NCBI RefSeq assembly: GCF_900099825.1
Contig: NZ_LT629693.1
Span: forward strand, 2,666,001-2,730,000
Reading direction: 5' to 3'
From: Bradyrhizobium ottawaense
GTDB taxonomy: Bacteria; Pseudomonadota; Alphaproteobacteria; Rhizobiales; Xanthobacteraceae
DNA: 64,000 bases
The translations under genes were made by a program, and so were the position numbers. The notes under the pieces were generated by a model, which searched no databases, was not told the DNA's origin, and worked only from the letters and a program-made list of their open reading frames with translations. Positions 9,361 to 18,890 of this stretch are shown here, one piece after another (positions within the stretch are counted from its first letter, which is position 1; each line of letters starts with the position of its first letter).

Positions 9361-10560
9361 ATGCGCGCGCTGATGCTTTGCCTGCTCGGTCTGTTGACGG
9401 CCTCCCCGGATCTCGCTTTCGCCCAGATGAAACTCCCGACCAGGACCGCGCCGGGCTCAAGCGAAGTACGATATTTCACCTCGATCGACGGCCTGATGGA
9501 CGGCAATGCCGACGTGGTCCTCAAGGAGACCCGCCAGGGCAAGGCCGTCACCGCGGCCGTGCTCGACGTCTGCTATCCCGCCGAGAAGGGTTCCGACCGC
9601 AAGGAGCGTTTCGTCGCCAACCTCGCCGTCAACGGCCAGAACCTGACCGGCACGACGCAGACCACCGGCGACAAAAAGCCTGTCACGGTCAAGCTGCTGC
9701 GCAAGCCGAGCGGCGACGGTTTCGAATTCCGCGGCCAGATCACCATCGGCACCAACGTGATCGAAGTGACTTCGACAGATAATTCCGATCTCAGCGAGAA
9801 GGAATTTCTCGATAACCAGACCAGCGACGACGGCATCACGCCACAGCCCAAGGACTTTACCGAAGTCTCGCCGGAATCGGTCGGCGTGCGGGTCAAGCTG
9901 GACACGGCGCTGGATTTCCTCAAAAGCCTCAGGGGCGAAGGCGTCGAGGTCGGACTGGGCAGCCTCGCGATCTCCTGCGACGCGCTGCGCTCCGGCGAGC
10001 AGACCATCAACCTCACCGTCGATCCGGAGCGCGCGGGCGCCCTGATCGCCAAAACCAAAGCGGCGCCGGGCGTGACCGCCGTGGGCTGGACCAGCGGCAC
10101 CGTCGAGATGGACCGCACGATCCGGTTTGCCGCCGCCGAATGGCGCGATGGCGACAAGATCAACAAGGACAAGATCGCATCCGCAATATCGGGCGTGCTG
10201 AGCAGGACACTGTCGGCCAAGGCGGCCAGCGCCGACTGGAACGTCAACACCGGAAAGCTGAAACTGACCTTGAAGCGTCCGAGCCAGACCTATCCCGCGC
10301 TCGGCCTGACCGAGAGTCTCGAGATCACCGCGCTGGTCTCGTCGGACAAACCGGGCATTTCCGACCGGCTGATACTGTGGATCTCGAGCCCGGTCATCAC
10401 GACCACGGATGAAAGCACCGGTCCCAAGCTGAACCTGTCGGAAGAAGCTGCCGGCGACGAGGAAGGCGGCGATCCCAAGGACGACAACGGTTCGGTCGAC
10501 GCGCTGGCCAAGGAATTCAAGGGCCAGCGCTGGGACGCCGACAAGTCGGTCTGGAAGTAG
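9361..10560 (+). CDS. Exported protein of unknown function (intact copy of a duplicated gene)
   Basis: 399 residues. Residues 1-21 (MRALMLCLLGLL...LAFA) form a signal peptide, so the protein is periplasmic or secreted. No catalytic motif was recognised. The sequence is mixed beta-rich in style, with an acidic segment near residues 355-378 and a conserved end ALAKEFKGQRWDADKSVWK. The start follows directly after the groESL terminator with a weak ribosome site. Its last third is repeated as a broken copy at 11868-12217, showing that the locus was once duplicated. Likely a lineage-specific family. Confidence 0.8.
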   Translation: MRALMLCLLGLLTASPDLAFAQMKLPTRTAPGSSEVRYFTSIDGLMDGNADVVLKETRQGKAVTAAVLDVCYPAEKGSDRKERFVANLAVNGQNLTGTTQTTGDKKPVTVKLLRKPSGDGFEFRGQITIGTNVIEVTSTDNSDLSEKEFLDNQTSDDGITPQPKDFTEVSPESVGVRVKLDTALDFLKSLRGEGVEVGLGSLAISCDALRSGEQTINLTVDPERAGALIAKTKAAPGVTAVGWTSGTVEMDRTIRFAAAEWRDGDKINKDKIASAISGVLSRTLSAKAASADWNVNTGKLKLTLKRPSQTYPALGLTESLEITALVSSDKPGISDRLILWISSPVITTTDESTGPKLNLSEEAAGDEEGGDPKDDNGSVDALAKEFKGQRWDADKSVWK

Positions 10561-10872
10561 CGCCCGCGCCGTCCCGGCATGGAGTTGCGGCCGCGGCAGC
10601 GCACCAGGCCGCAACAGTGCGCTTCGAACTTGTCGATCAATGTCCCCCGTTTGAGTTTCTTTGAGGCGCCAAGACCTTTTGAGGCGCCAAGACCTGGGCT
10701 CTTGAACAATAGCAACGGCAATTGCTGCAGTGCATGCGTCTCTGCCTGACCTTTCTCGTACATCGCGCGAGAACGCTCGTTCGGAATGGACTTGGCTCGC
10801 GATCGGATTAAGACTCCGGGTAGAAGGAGATAAGTCCAGGTTGCCCCACTGACATCACAACGGAGGTTCGTC
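10561..10872. other. Intergenic region before dodecin, with 18-bp tandem repeat
   Basis: 312 bases without a gene. It contains two tandem copies of TTGAGGCGCCAAGACCTK (10661-10678, 10679-10696; 17 of 18 identical). At 10702-10715 the sequence TTGAACAATAGCAA loosely fits a FixK/FNR-type palindrome (TTGA-N6-GCAA), about 160 bases before dodecin; this is a weak call. Confidence 0.5.
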
Positions 10873-11100
10873 ATGCCGGTTGCTGCTGAAATGAAGGGTC
10901 ACGTCTACAAGATCCTGGAGCTCGTGGGATCTTCCGAAAAAAGCATCGAAGACGCCATTCAGAATGCCTTGGCCCGCGCATCGAAGACCATTCGCGACAT
11001 GAAATGGTTCGAAGTCACGCAAACGAGAGGGCATATCGAAAATGGGACTGTTGGCCATTACCAGGTCACACTGCGCGTTGGATTTACTCTAGAGGAGTAA
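10873..11100 (+). CDS. Dodecin, flavin storage/sequestration protein
   Basis: 75 residues. Dodecins form hollow dodecamers that bind flavin pairs between stacked tryptophans. The sequence shows the family pattern: [20 protein letters not shown] helix, then [14 protein letters not shown] with the flavin-stacking Trp, then [11 protein letters not shown] strand. A GGAGG ribosome site precedes the ATG. It neighbours bacterioferritin, so both genes may belong to an oxidative or iron-stress group, and both lie between the two copies of the unknown exported protein. Confidence 0.93.
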   Translation: MPVAAEMKGHVYKILELVGSSEKSIEDAIQNALARASKTIRDMKWFEVTQTRGHIENGTVGHYQVTLRVGFTLEE

Positions 11101-11339
11101 ATTTCGGCAAAACACCCAGAGTCGATTTTGAAGCGCTGCGATGCTTGGCTGCATGAGCTTTTGCGACCATCCGCTTCTGCACCAATGCGAAGCGTCGCGA
11201 TGTAGGCTGCACGGGCGCCATAGGGGTACATTCGCAGCAACGCCATGAGCCGGAACGCTGGCGATGGCCGACCGGTGATCGAATGAATAGGCTCCGTCCA
11301 CGCTACGCATCGGAGGCGATCGGCAACAGGGAGTGGTCC

Positions 11340-11822
11340 ATGAAAGGTAACCCCAAAGCTATCGACTACCTGAACAAGGCGCTGCGCCACGAGCTCACCG
11401 CAGTGAACCAATACTGGCTGCATTATCGCCTGCTGGACAATTGGGGCTACAAGGGGCTTGGAAAGCAATGGCTTAAGGAGTCCATCGAGGAAATGCAGCA
11501 TGCCGACAAGCTCATCGAGCGGATCATCTTCCTCGATGGCAACCCCAACATGCAGACCCTCGAATCCCTTCGTATCGGCAAAACGGTGAAGGAGGTGCTT
11601 GACCGCGATTTAAAGGCAGAAATGGAAGCGCGGGCGCTTTACCAGGAAGCGGCAACCCACTGCCACGATGTGAAAGACTATGTGACGCGCGACCTGTTTG
11701 AGCAGCTGATGCACGACGAGGAGCATCATATCGATTTTCTTGAAACCCAAATCGACCTCGTTGCCAGGCTTGGCCTTGAGCTCTACGCCCAACATCATAT
11801 TGGCATGCTCGACCAGACCTGA
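11340..11822 (+). CDS. bfr: Bacterioferritin
   Basis: Start at ATG 11340 (MKGNPKAIDYLNKAL) gives 160 residues, the normal length; the longer frame adds an unlikely leader. It stores iron in a 24-mer cage. Ferroxidase and heme ligands are visible: Glu18, Glu51, Met52 (heme axial ligand) and His54 in SIEEMQHAD, and the later DEEHH motif (residues about 126-130). It is downstream of dodecin on the same strand after 239 bases with no recognised gene. The remnant of the duplicated exported protein begins shortly after its stop. Confidence 0.96.
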   Translation: MKGNPKAIDYLNKALRHELTAVNQYWLHYRLLDNWGYKGLGKQWLKESIEEMQHADKLIERIIFLDGNPNMQTLESLRIGKTVKEVLDRDLKAEMEARALYQEAATHCHDVKDYVTRDLFEQLMHDEEHHIDFLETQIDLVARLGLELYAQHHIGMLDQT

Positions 11823-11867
11823 CGGCGATTGCATCGCGATCACCGGAGCGACCAGAGCGGATGTTGC

Positions 11868-12217
11868 CTGGCAGCCAAGCCGGCCGGCACCGAGTGGAAC
11901 GCCAATACCGGAAAGCCGAATCTGACGTTCAAGCGGCCGAGCCAGATCTACCCGGCGCTCGGTCTCACCGAAAGCCTCGAAGTCACCGCGCTGGCGTCGT
12001 CGGACAAACCCGGCGCGTCGGACCGGCTGATGCTGTGGATTTCGGGCCCGGTGATCTCGACCACCGAAGAGGGCACCGGTGCGAAGTAGAACCTTTCGGA
12101 AGAATCCAGCGGCGACGAGGAAGGCGGCGAGCCCAAGGATGACAATGGCTCGGTCGAGGCGCTGGCGAAGGAGTTCAAGGGCCAGCGCTGGGACGTCGAC
12201 AGATCGCTCTGGAAATA
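11868..12217 (+). pseudogene. Truncated, nonsense-mutated copy of the 9361-10560 gene
   Basis: Translation in the frame ending at TAG 12217 matches the last ~115 residues of the exported protein at 9361-10560: shared stretches include LGLTESLE, SSDKPG, DEEGG and EFKGQRWD. The 5' two thirds of the gene are missing, and an in-frame TAG at 12087-12089 interrupts the rest where the intact copy has a leucine codon before NLSEE. It is therefore dead. The reading resumes after the stop with good similarity to the end, so decay is recent or modest. Confidence 0.9.
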
Positions 12218-12360
12218 GCCTCTCTCGTCATTCGTTGCCCTGAGGCGGCCGTGCCCCAGCACGGGCCCTCGAAGGGCCACAACCCACCGCCCGGCCAATC
12301 CAGCCCCTTCCAGAACGATGCCGTAACCCGATAGAATGCCTATTCTGACGTGGGGTGGAA

Positions 12361-14505
12361 ATGGCGCGGCTTTCAACGACGGGCGGCAAAGCGAGCAAGG
12401 CGAAGGCCCGCAAGACAAAGCCTCGTAAGGCAGGTCCGGCAAAGGGCCGCAAGACTTCCAAAGCCAAGACCTCAAAGGCCAAGACCACGAAAGCCAAGAC
12501 CGCCAAGACCAGGCGCCGCACGTCCCCGGCGGCCACCTTGCACAAGCGACTTTCGGTCTCCGATCTGGAATCCCAGCTCGACTTGCGCACCAAACAGCTC
12601 GACGAAGCTCTGGCACAGCAAGCCGCGACCGCCGACATCCTGAACGTCATCAGCAGTTCGGTCGCGGACACCGCGCCGGTCTTCGAGCAGATCCTGGACA
12701 GTTGCGAGCGGCTGGCGGCCTTCGAACGAATGGCAATTTTCCTGCTCGGGGAGGATGGCCTGGTCCACATCGGCGCCTATCGCGGAAGCACCGGTGAAGC
12801 GCTCAGGGCCACGTTCCCGCAGCCGCTCGCCAACACGCCGATGGCGCTGGCATTCGAACGCCAGCAGATCCTTTTTTTCGGCGATGTCCTCAACAATCCG
12901 GATGCGCCGCAATCGCTTCGCATCGTTGCGTCGAGGATGGGCAGTTTTTCGGTACTGGTCGCGCCTTTGCTGTGGGAAGGGCGGGGCATCGGCGCCTTTC
13001 ATGTTTCCCGGAATGCGGACGCCACCTTTACCGACAGGGAAGTGGCGCTGTTCAAGACCTTTGCCGACCAGGCCGTGATCGCCATCCAGAACGCGCGGCT
13101 GTTCAACGAGGTGCAGGCGCGCACCCGCGACTTGAGCGAATCCCTGCAGCAACAGACCGCCACCGCCGACGTGCTCAAGGTGATCAGCCGGTCGACATTC
13201 GATCTGCAAACCGTTCTTGAAACGCTGATCAGGTCCGCGGTCGAGTTGAGCGGCGCCTACCGGGGTTCGATTTTCCTGCGCGAGGGCGATGTCTTTCCGC
13301 TCAAGGCGGCTTCCCATACCACGCCTGAATTTCTGCAATATTGGGCGGCGAATCCGCCGCGGGCGGGTCGTGGCTCGGCAACCCAACGCGTCATCGCATC
13401 GGGGAAGGTCGAGATCATTCCCGATGTTCTCGAAGACCCCGAAATGGAAATGCCTACCGGCGCGCTGGCGAGGATTCGCGCAACGCTGGGCGTACCGATG
13501 CTGAGGGACAACAAGGTCGAAGGCGTGCTGGTACTGACGCGGCCCGAACCCGGTCAGTTCAGCAAAAGCCAGATCGATCTGGTACAGACCTTTGCCGACC
13601 AGGCCGTGATCGCAGTCGAGAACGTGCGATTGTTTGACGAAACTCAGGCGCGCAGCAAGGAACTCGCCGCCTCGCTCGAAGAGCTCCGCACAGCCCAGGA
13701 CCGGCTGGTGCAGACCGAGAAGCTGGCCTCGCTCGGCCAGCTCACCGCCGGGATCGCGCACGAGATCAAGAACCCGCTCAATTTCGTCAATAACTTCTCG
13801 TCGCTATCGGCTGAACTGATCGATGAACTGGACGAGGCGCTGGCGCCGGCAGCACTTGATCAGAAGACGCGCGACGAGGTCAGCGAATTGACGGCGATGC
13901 TGAAGTCCAATCTGGAAAAGGTGGTACAGCACGGCAAGCGCGCCGACTCCATCGTCAAGAACATGCTGCTGCATTCGCGCGAGGGTTCCGGCGAACATCG
14001 CCCTGCCGACATCAACGCCCTGGTCGAGGAGAGCCTCAACCTTGCCTATCACGGCGCGCGGGCCGAGAAATCGGCCTTCAATATCACGCTCACACGCGAC
14101 CTCGATCCGGAGGCGGGCGCGGCCGAGCTATACCCGCAGGAGATTACCCGGGCCCTGCTCAACTTCATCGCCAACGGCTTCTATGCGGCCACCCGGCGCA
14201 AGTCCGAGGCAAACGACGAATCCTTCGAGCCTCGGCTGAGCGCGACCACGAAAAACCTTGGCAAATCGGTGGAGATCCGCATCCGCGACAACGGCACCGG
14301 CATCCCGCCTGACGTCAGGGAAAAGATGTTCAACCCCTTCTTCACCACCAAACCGGCCGGCGAAGGCACCGGGCTCGGGCTTTCCATGAGCCATGACATC
14401 ATCGTCAAGCAGCATGGTGGCAGGATCGACGTCGAGACCGAGCCCGGGCTATTTACCGAGTTCATCATCACGCTGCCGCGCCATGCGGCAGCGTCGCCGG
14501 CGTGA
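12361..14505 (+). CDS. Hybrid-free sensor histidine kinase with two GAF domains and Lys-rich N-terminus
   Basis: About 714 residues from ATG 12361 (GTG 12355 is two codons upstream). Order: a Lys/Ala/Thr-rich tail (residues 1-55) with repeated KAKT units; a coiled stretch; GAF1 (about 95-245); GAF2 (about 280-420), each preceded by a similar TADxLxVIS linker; DHp helix with EKLASLGQLTAGIAHEIKNP where His467 is the likely phosphosite; HATPase with DNGTGIPP, NPFFTTKPAGEGTGLGLS. No transmembrane segment is seen, so it should sense a cytoplasmic signal. The kinase core is like the NtrB/ZraS-type 4-helix group. No response regulator is adjacent. Confidence 0.9.
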   Translation: MARLSTTGGKASKAKARKTKPRKAGPAKGRKTSKAKTSKAKTTKAKTAKTRRRTSPAATLHKRLSVSDLESQLDLRTKQLDEALAQQAATADILNVISSSVADTAPVFEQILDSCERLAAFERMAIFLLGEDGLVHIGAYRGSTGEALRATFPQPLANTPMALAFERQQILFFGDVLNNPDAPQSLRIVASRMGSFSVLVAPLLWEGRGIGAFHVSRNADATFTDREVALFKTFADQAVIAIQNARLFNEVQARTRDLSESLQQQTATADVLKVISRSTFDLQTVLETLIRSAVELSGAYRGSIFLREGDVFPLKAASHTTPEFLQYWAANPPRAGRGSATQRVIASGKVEIIPDVLEDPEMEMPTGALARIRATLGVPMLRDNKVEGVLVLTRPEPGQFSKSQIDLVQTFADQAVIAVENVRLFDETQARSKELAASLEELRTAQDRLVQTEKLASLGQLTAGIAHEIKNPLNFVNNFSSLSAELIDELDEALAPAALDQKTRDEVSELTAMLKSNLEKVVQHGKRADSIVKNMLLHSREGSGEHRPADINALVEESLNLAYHGARAEKSAFNITLTRDLDPEAGAAELYPQEITRALLNFIANGFYAATRRKSEANDESFEPRLSATTKNLGKSVEIRIRDNGTGIPPDVREKMFNPFFTTKPAGEGTGLGLSMSHDIIVKQHGGRIDVETEPGLFTEFIITLPRHAAASPA

Positions 14506-14622
14506 GCCTCCCGCGCACCTGACCCATGCAGCGACGCATTTGACATGCCGGCTTCCGAACGGCAATGAACGTTTGCGATAAGTGTATGAGTTCCCAAGGA
14601 ATTCCCAAGGATTTCACCTCGT

Positions 14623-16161
14623 ATGGCGCCTTATGATGTAGTGGTGATCGGCGCCGGCCTCGGCGGCCTGACGGCCGGTGCGATCCTGGCGCGCGAGGGC
14701 CGCAAGGTGCTCGTCATCGAGCGCGGCAACTCGGTCGGGGGTGCTGCGTCGAGCTACAAATCCGGCGAGCTTTTTGTCGAGGGATCGCTGCACGAAACCA
14801 GCGACCCGCACCACCCGCGCGACCCCAAGCACGACGTGCTGACGCGTGCGGGCGTGATCGACAAGGTGACCTGGGTTCCTTCCGGCGCATTCTACCAGGC
14901 GCGCGGCGGCCCGATCGGCCAGCCTTTTTTGATGCCCGACAATTTCGACGCGGCGCGGCAGGCGCTTTCGCAACGCTTTCCGGAAGCGCGCAAAGGGATC
15001 GATCAGTTGCTCGGCGAGATGCAGGGGATCGTCGACGCGATGGCGACGATCTCGCAAGGCAAGGACGCGCTGAAGAAGCCGCGCCAAGCCCTGCACGCTT
15101 TGTTCAAGCTGCTGCCTTGCGCGCGCGACTGGTCGTTGTCGCTGTCGCAGAAGCTCGACCGGGTGTTCGGCGACAGCGAAGCCGTCAAATGCGTGCTCGC
15201 TGCCAACCTGTCCTATTTCCATGACGACCCGACCACGCTGTGGTGGATGTATTTCGCGATGGCGCAGGGCAACTATCTGCAGGGCGGCGGCCGCTACGTG
15301 CAGGGCGGCTCGCAGCGGCTGTCGAGCGCGCTGGCCCGCGCCATCAAGGTTGCCGGCGGCGACGTGCTGGTGCGGCGCGTCGTCAGCGGCATCGCGCTGG
15401 ATCAGGCGGCGAAAACCGTCACCCACACCGCCAAGGACGGCAGCGATCCCAAGACCGTCGAATGCCTGCGGATCGTCGGCAACGCCGCGCCGGCGGTGCT
15501 GGAGCCGTTGATGGAAGCGGACGCCGCGGAGAAGCTGGGCCGGAGTTATGCGCGGCAAACCCCGTCGGCGTCGCTGTTTGCGCTGACGCTCGGGCTGTCG
15601 AAGCCGCCGCGCGAGTTCGGCGTCACCGCCTACTCCACACAATTGCTGCCGCCCTGGATGAAACAGCTCGCCGACTACGGGCAAGGCGCGGCGCTGATGG
15701 CCGAAGAGCCCGGCCAACGCATGCCGCCGATGTCGGTGGTCGATTATGCGGCGATCGATTCCGGCGTGGCGGCGCCACCTTATGCGCTGTCGGTGCTCGG
15801 CCCCGATCTGCTGTCGAACTGGGACAGTTCCGACATGGAGGCCTATCGCGAGAAGCGCGGCCGCTGGCAGGTCGCGATCGTTCGCTATCTGTCATCGATC
15901 TATCCCGGGCTCGGCGACGCCGTGGTGGCGTCCTCGTTCAACAGCGCGCTGTCGGTCCGGCAATATCTCAACGCGCCGGATGGCGCCGTCTACGGTTTTG
16001 CGCCAACCCCGCCGGCCTCGATCTGGCAAAACCCGTTCCGCTCGCCGCGCACGGCGATCCCAGGGTTTTATCTGGCCTCCGCCTATGCAGGGTTCGGCGG
16101 CTATACCGGCGTAATCCAGTCGGCCGGCGTTTGCGCCGACATGATTTTGCGCGAGGGTTAG
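14623..16161 (+). CDS. CrtI/retinol saturase-like FAD-dependent oxidoreductase
   Basis: 512 residues. The N-terminal dinucleotide fold DVVVIGAGLGGLTAGAILAREGRKVLVIER is complete (GxGxxG). The remainder has the phytoene-desaturase/retinol-saturase pattern, including GGGRYVQGGSQRLSSAL in the middle and a C-terminal PGFYLASAYAGFGGYTGVIQSAG segment that would contact FAD. There are no carotenoid genes nearby, so the substrate is open; a role in carotenoid or other polyene metabolism is only family-based. The gene stands alone between a kinase and a nitroreductase. Confidence 0.82.
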   Translation: MAPYDVVVIGAGLGGLTAGAILAREGRKVLVIERGNSVGGAASSYKSGELFVEGSLHETSDPHHPRDPKHDVLTRAGVIDKVTWVPSGAFYQARGGPIGQPFLMPDNFDAARQALSQRFPEARKGIDQLLGEMQGIVDAMATISQGKDALKKPRQALHALFKLLPCARDWSLSLSQKLDRVFGDSEAVKCVLAANLSYFHDDPTTLWWMYFAMAQGNYLQGGGRYVQGGSQRLSSALARAIKVAGGDVLVRRVVSGIALDQAAKTVTHTAKDGSDPKTVECLRIVGNAAPAVLEPLMEADAAEKLGRSYARQTPSASLFALTLGLSKPPREFGVTAYSTQLLPPWMKQLADYGQGAALMAEEPGQRMPPMSVVDYAAIDSGVAAPPYALSVLGPDLLSNWDSSDMEAYREKRGRWQVAIVRYLSSIYPGLGDAVVASSFNSALSVRQYLNAPDGAVYGFAPTPPASIWQNPFRSPRTAIPGFYLASAYAGFGGYTGVIQSAGVCADMILREG

Positions 16162-16270
16162 GACGCGCGTACTCCTGAAGCCAGGGCTGCCGTCTCTCGG
16201 AAACGCTATAGACAAGACCAAAGCCGTGAGAGAGAACGCAGACCTCGCGCCAATTTCAGGAAATGCAAAG

Positions 16271-16954
16271 ATGAAGTTTGATGACGTCATTCTCGGCCGG
16301 CGAAGCATTCGCGGTTACAAGCCCGATCCTGTCCCGCGGGAATTGATCAAGGAAATCCTGACGCTGGCGATGCGCGCGCCATCGTCGATGAATACCCAAC
16401 CCTGGAATTTCTATGTCATCACCGGCGCACCGCTGGATCGCATCCGCCAGGGCAACACCGAGCGCAATCTGACAGGGGTGCCGCACTCGCGCGAGTTTCG
16501 AATTGGCCAGCCATTCGAGGGGGTGCATCGCGAACGCCAGATCGGCGTTGCCAAGCAGTTGTTCAGCGCGATGGGTATAGCGCGCGATGACAAGGAGCGG
16601 CGGCAAGACTGGGTCATGCGCGGCTTTCGCCAGTTCGACGCGCCCGTGTGCGTGATCATCACCTATGATCGCGCGCTCGCGTCCAGCGACGATACGGCCT
16701 TCGACTGTGGCGCCGTGGCTACCGCGCTTGTCAACGCGGCCTGGGCGCGGGGGCTTGGTGCCGTGATCAACAGCCAGGGGATCATGCAATCCCCCGTGGT
16801 GCGCGAGCATGCCGGGATCGCGGACGATCAGGTGATCATGAAAAGTATCGCCCTGGGCTGGCCGGATCACAGTTTTCCTGCCAATGCCGTTGTATCCGAG
16901 CGCAAATCGGTCGATGAAGCGACGACCTTCGTGGGATTCGAGGGTGGAGCCTAG
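16271..16954 (+). CDS. Nitroreductase family protein
   Basis: Start taken at ATG 16271 after AGGAAA, giving 228 residues; an in-frame GTG at 16226 would add 15. FMN-binding features are present: RRSIRGYKPDPVP near the N-terminus, MRAPSSMNTQPWNFYVITG (residues about 37-55) and the late ARGLGAVINSQG and KSIALGWPD stretches. Members reduce nitro or quinone compounds with NAD(P)H. The gene is close behind the CrtI-like gene and ends shortly before a convergent exporter. Confidence 0.9.
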   Translation: MKFDDVILGRRSIRGYKPDPVPRELIKEILTLAMRAPSSMNTQPWNFYVITGAPLDRIRQGNTERNLTGVPHSREFRIGQPFEGVHRERQIGVAKQLFSAMGIARDDKERRQDWVMRGFRQFDAPVCVIITYDRALASSDDTAFDCGAVATALVNAAWARGLGAVINSQGIMQSPVVREHAGIADDQVIMKSIALGWPDHSFPANAVVSERKSVDEATTFVGFEGGA

Positions 16955-16972
16955 AAGCAGTCCGAACAAGGA

Positions 16973-17893
16973 CTATCGCTGCCGCTGCGCCAGATAAAAT
17001 CCGAACAAGACAGTCGCCAATCCCGCCATCTGCAATGCGGTCGGCGGCTCACCCAGCAGCAGCCAGCCGAACAGCAATGTCAACGCCGGCACGGTCGCCG
17101 GAAAAATCGCGGCGCGGGAAGCGCCGAGATGCTGGATCGAAGCCGTGAACAGATACATCGCCGCGGGCCCGGCCAGGACGCCTTGTCCCAACGCCTGCAG
17201 CGCATTCTCATGAAGGCCCAGCGCCGCGACGCGGGCCAGTCCGCCCGATGCTGCATAGAACGGAAACAGCAGGAGTGACAGCACGCTGATGACGACGGCC
17301 GCGGAGACGGCAGAGACCCGCCAATACCGCACCAGCGTGCCAAAACCCGCGAACATCAGGCCGGTGAGGACGAAGATCAAATCGCCCTGCACGCCGTCGA
17401 GCCCGATATGCGCGATCGACTCGCTGCCGATCACGCCGAGACCGGCGACGATGACAAGCGCGCCCGCCAGCCGCGACGGCGAAATGTGCTCCCTGAGCAG
17501 GAAGGCTGCGAACAACAGGCCGCCCAAGGTCGCGCAGGAAGGCTGGATGACGCTGCCATGCCCCAGCGGCACGAACATGAAACCGGCATAGCTGATGAGC
17601 GACATCACCGGTCCGCCCAGCACCATCAGCGCCATGCCGCGGCCCCAACCGATGCCGCAGAGATCGCGCAGACCGGCGCGAAACACGAACGGCAGGAAGA
17701 CAAGGCCCGACCACAGGAAGCGATGCATCAAGAGGTCGACGGGCGTGAATCCCGCTTTCAGACCGTGCCGCGTCGCCACAAAGCCCAGCGCCCAGAACAA
17801 CGCCGCGCCGATGCCACAGGCGACGCCAAGCAGGCCCGGTGTCGTATCTGATGTTTGCACGGAAACGTCCGCGCCGCTGGCCGGCTCGTTCAT
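16973..17893 (-). CDS. EamA/DMT-family transporter
   Basis: 306 residues with about ten hydrophobic helices in two homologous halves, the EamA (RhaT/DMT) layout. The first half contains ALGFVATRHGLKAGFTPVDLLMHRF, typical of the family. Members usually export metabolites or amino acids across the inner membrane. The last helix ends in short basic residues (LAQRQR). Substrate unknown. The ribosome site before ATG 17893 is weak. Confidence 0.88.
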   Translation of the reverse strand: MNEPASGADVSVQTSDTTPGLLGVACGIGAALFWALGFVATRHGLKAGFTPVDLLMHRFLWSGLVFLPFVFRAGLRDLCGIGWGRGMALMVLGGPVMSLISYAGFMFVPLGHGSVIQPSCATLGGLLFAAFLLREHISPSRLAGALVIVAGLGVIGSESIAHIGLDGVQGDLIFVLTGLMFAGFGTLVRYWRVSAVSAAVVISVLSLLLFPFYAASGGLARVAALGLHENALQALGQGVLAGPAAMYLFTASIQHLGASRAAIFPATVPALTLLFGWLLLGEPPTALQMAGLATVLFGFYLAQRQR

Positions 17894-17966
17894 CGCGGAC
17901 GCTTAAGTCAGTTCGGTCAGCGGCTCAACCCACGGGAATGCAAGGCTGAGGAGCACGATGCGCCCC

Positions 17967-18004
17967 AGAGCCTTTTCCGTTCCGATGGAATCGGAAAACG
18001 CTCT
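17967..18004. repeat. Palindromic repeat
   Basis: Imperfect hairpin AGAGCCTTTTCCGTTCC (17967-17983) / GGAATCGGAAAACGCTCT (17987-18004). It abuts the stop codon of the next minus-strand gene and belongs to the AACGCTCT repeat group also seen near 33861 and 52095. Confidence 0.7.
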
Positions 18005-18422
18005 AATTCGTGTTGATGCGAAACCGCAGCGTCCTGGCGCCGACGAACGAGACGAAATCGCCCTGCCGCTTCCAGGTGGCCGCGTCCGTCAGCGCCGCGA
18101 TCAGATCGTCATCGGCCTGCGCCCGGTCCGGCGCACAGGTGCGGTTTTCCATCTCGCCCGCGACGAAAATCACGGTATTGCCGGCCACCGAAAACTGGCC
18201 CTTGCCGCCCTTGCACCAGAGTTCGAGCACGACTTCGCCGGCGTCGCCGATCTCGATATTCGGGATCCGCTTGGAACCGGGCTGGCGCCCGACATCGAGC
18301 GTCATTTCGCTGCCGAACGGAAAGCCGTCATCGGCGTGGGCGGGGCTGAAATGGGGGGCGACAGCCAGCAGCAACACCGTTGCGACGCCAGCCTGCTTCA
18401 ACAAACGCGCGAGTGAAATCAT
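18003..18422 (-). CDS. Small exported protein, unknown function
   Basis: 139 residues from ATG 18422, which is preceded by GAGGGG; the longer frame adds an unlikely leader. Residues 1-30 form a signal peptide ending PAHA. The mature domain is about 105 residues with two cysteines (ELWCKGG and NRTCAPD) that could pair, and resembles a small beta-barrel (META/heat-shock-like style) but no family is certain. The end overlaps a palindromic repeat. Confidence 0.75.
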   Translation of the reverse strand: MISLARLLKQAGVATVLLLAVAPHFSPAHADDGFPFGSEMTLDVGRQPGSKRIPNIEIGDAGEVVLELWCKGGKGQFSVAGNTVIFVAGEMENRTCAPDRAQADDDLIAALTDAATWKRQGDFVSFVGARTLRFRINTN

Positions 18423-18573
18423 AAAGCCCCTCGAAATATCCAGGCACCCAAAACTGCGCGCCGTTCTATTGAACAACGAGGTGATTGGCTAGGGTGTTTT
18501 GATGTTCCGATAATCCGTCAGGTCACGGAACTGTCTTGCGCAAACCGGCTTTGTGCGCGATCGTTGCCGGCTG

Positions 18574-18867
18574 TTATGATTCAGCGCCGGCCAGGGATTC
18601 GATCCATTCCACGAGGCGGGTGACTTCGGGATAGAACGTAAAATCCTGTTCTCCGACCGCTACTCCGAGAAAGGCCCGGCCTTTTTCATCACGCATCGTC
18701 CGCCTCAGGCGTCGTGCAAAAAGCAATAACTGTTCATCGGACGGCATTGGCTTTGCGGATTTGCGATCCGTTCGCCGCTCGATCCCGGACCGCCGCTCCC
18801 CAAGCAACTGCTTCTCGCTCTCCGAGCGCGTATCGATTCCGGATCGTCTTTCGCGAATAGTCATCAT
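18574..18867 (-). CDS. Conserved small protein with duplicated RRSGI motif
   Basis: 97 residues. The N-terminus carries two copies of an arginine-rich motif, RERRSGIDTRS and GERRSGIERRTDRKS, a pattern often found at the start of cyclic-di-GMP or response-regulator-linked proteins. The C-terminal half is a small alpha/beta domain ending VEWIESLAGAES. It sits directly downstream of the PilZ gene (23 bases apart), so they may be co-transcribed. Function not known. Confidence 0.7.
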   Translation of the reverse strand: MMTIRERRSGIDTRSESEKQLLGERRSGIERRTDRKSAKPMPSDEQLLLFARRLRRTMRDEKGRAFLGVAVGEQDFTFYPEVTRLVEWIESLAGAES

Positions 18868-18890
18868 TCAGCCTCCTGCTCGACAGCGGC

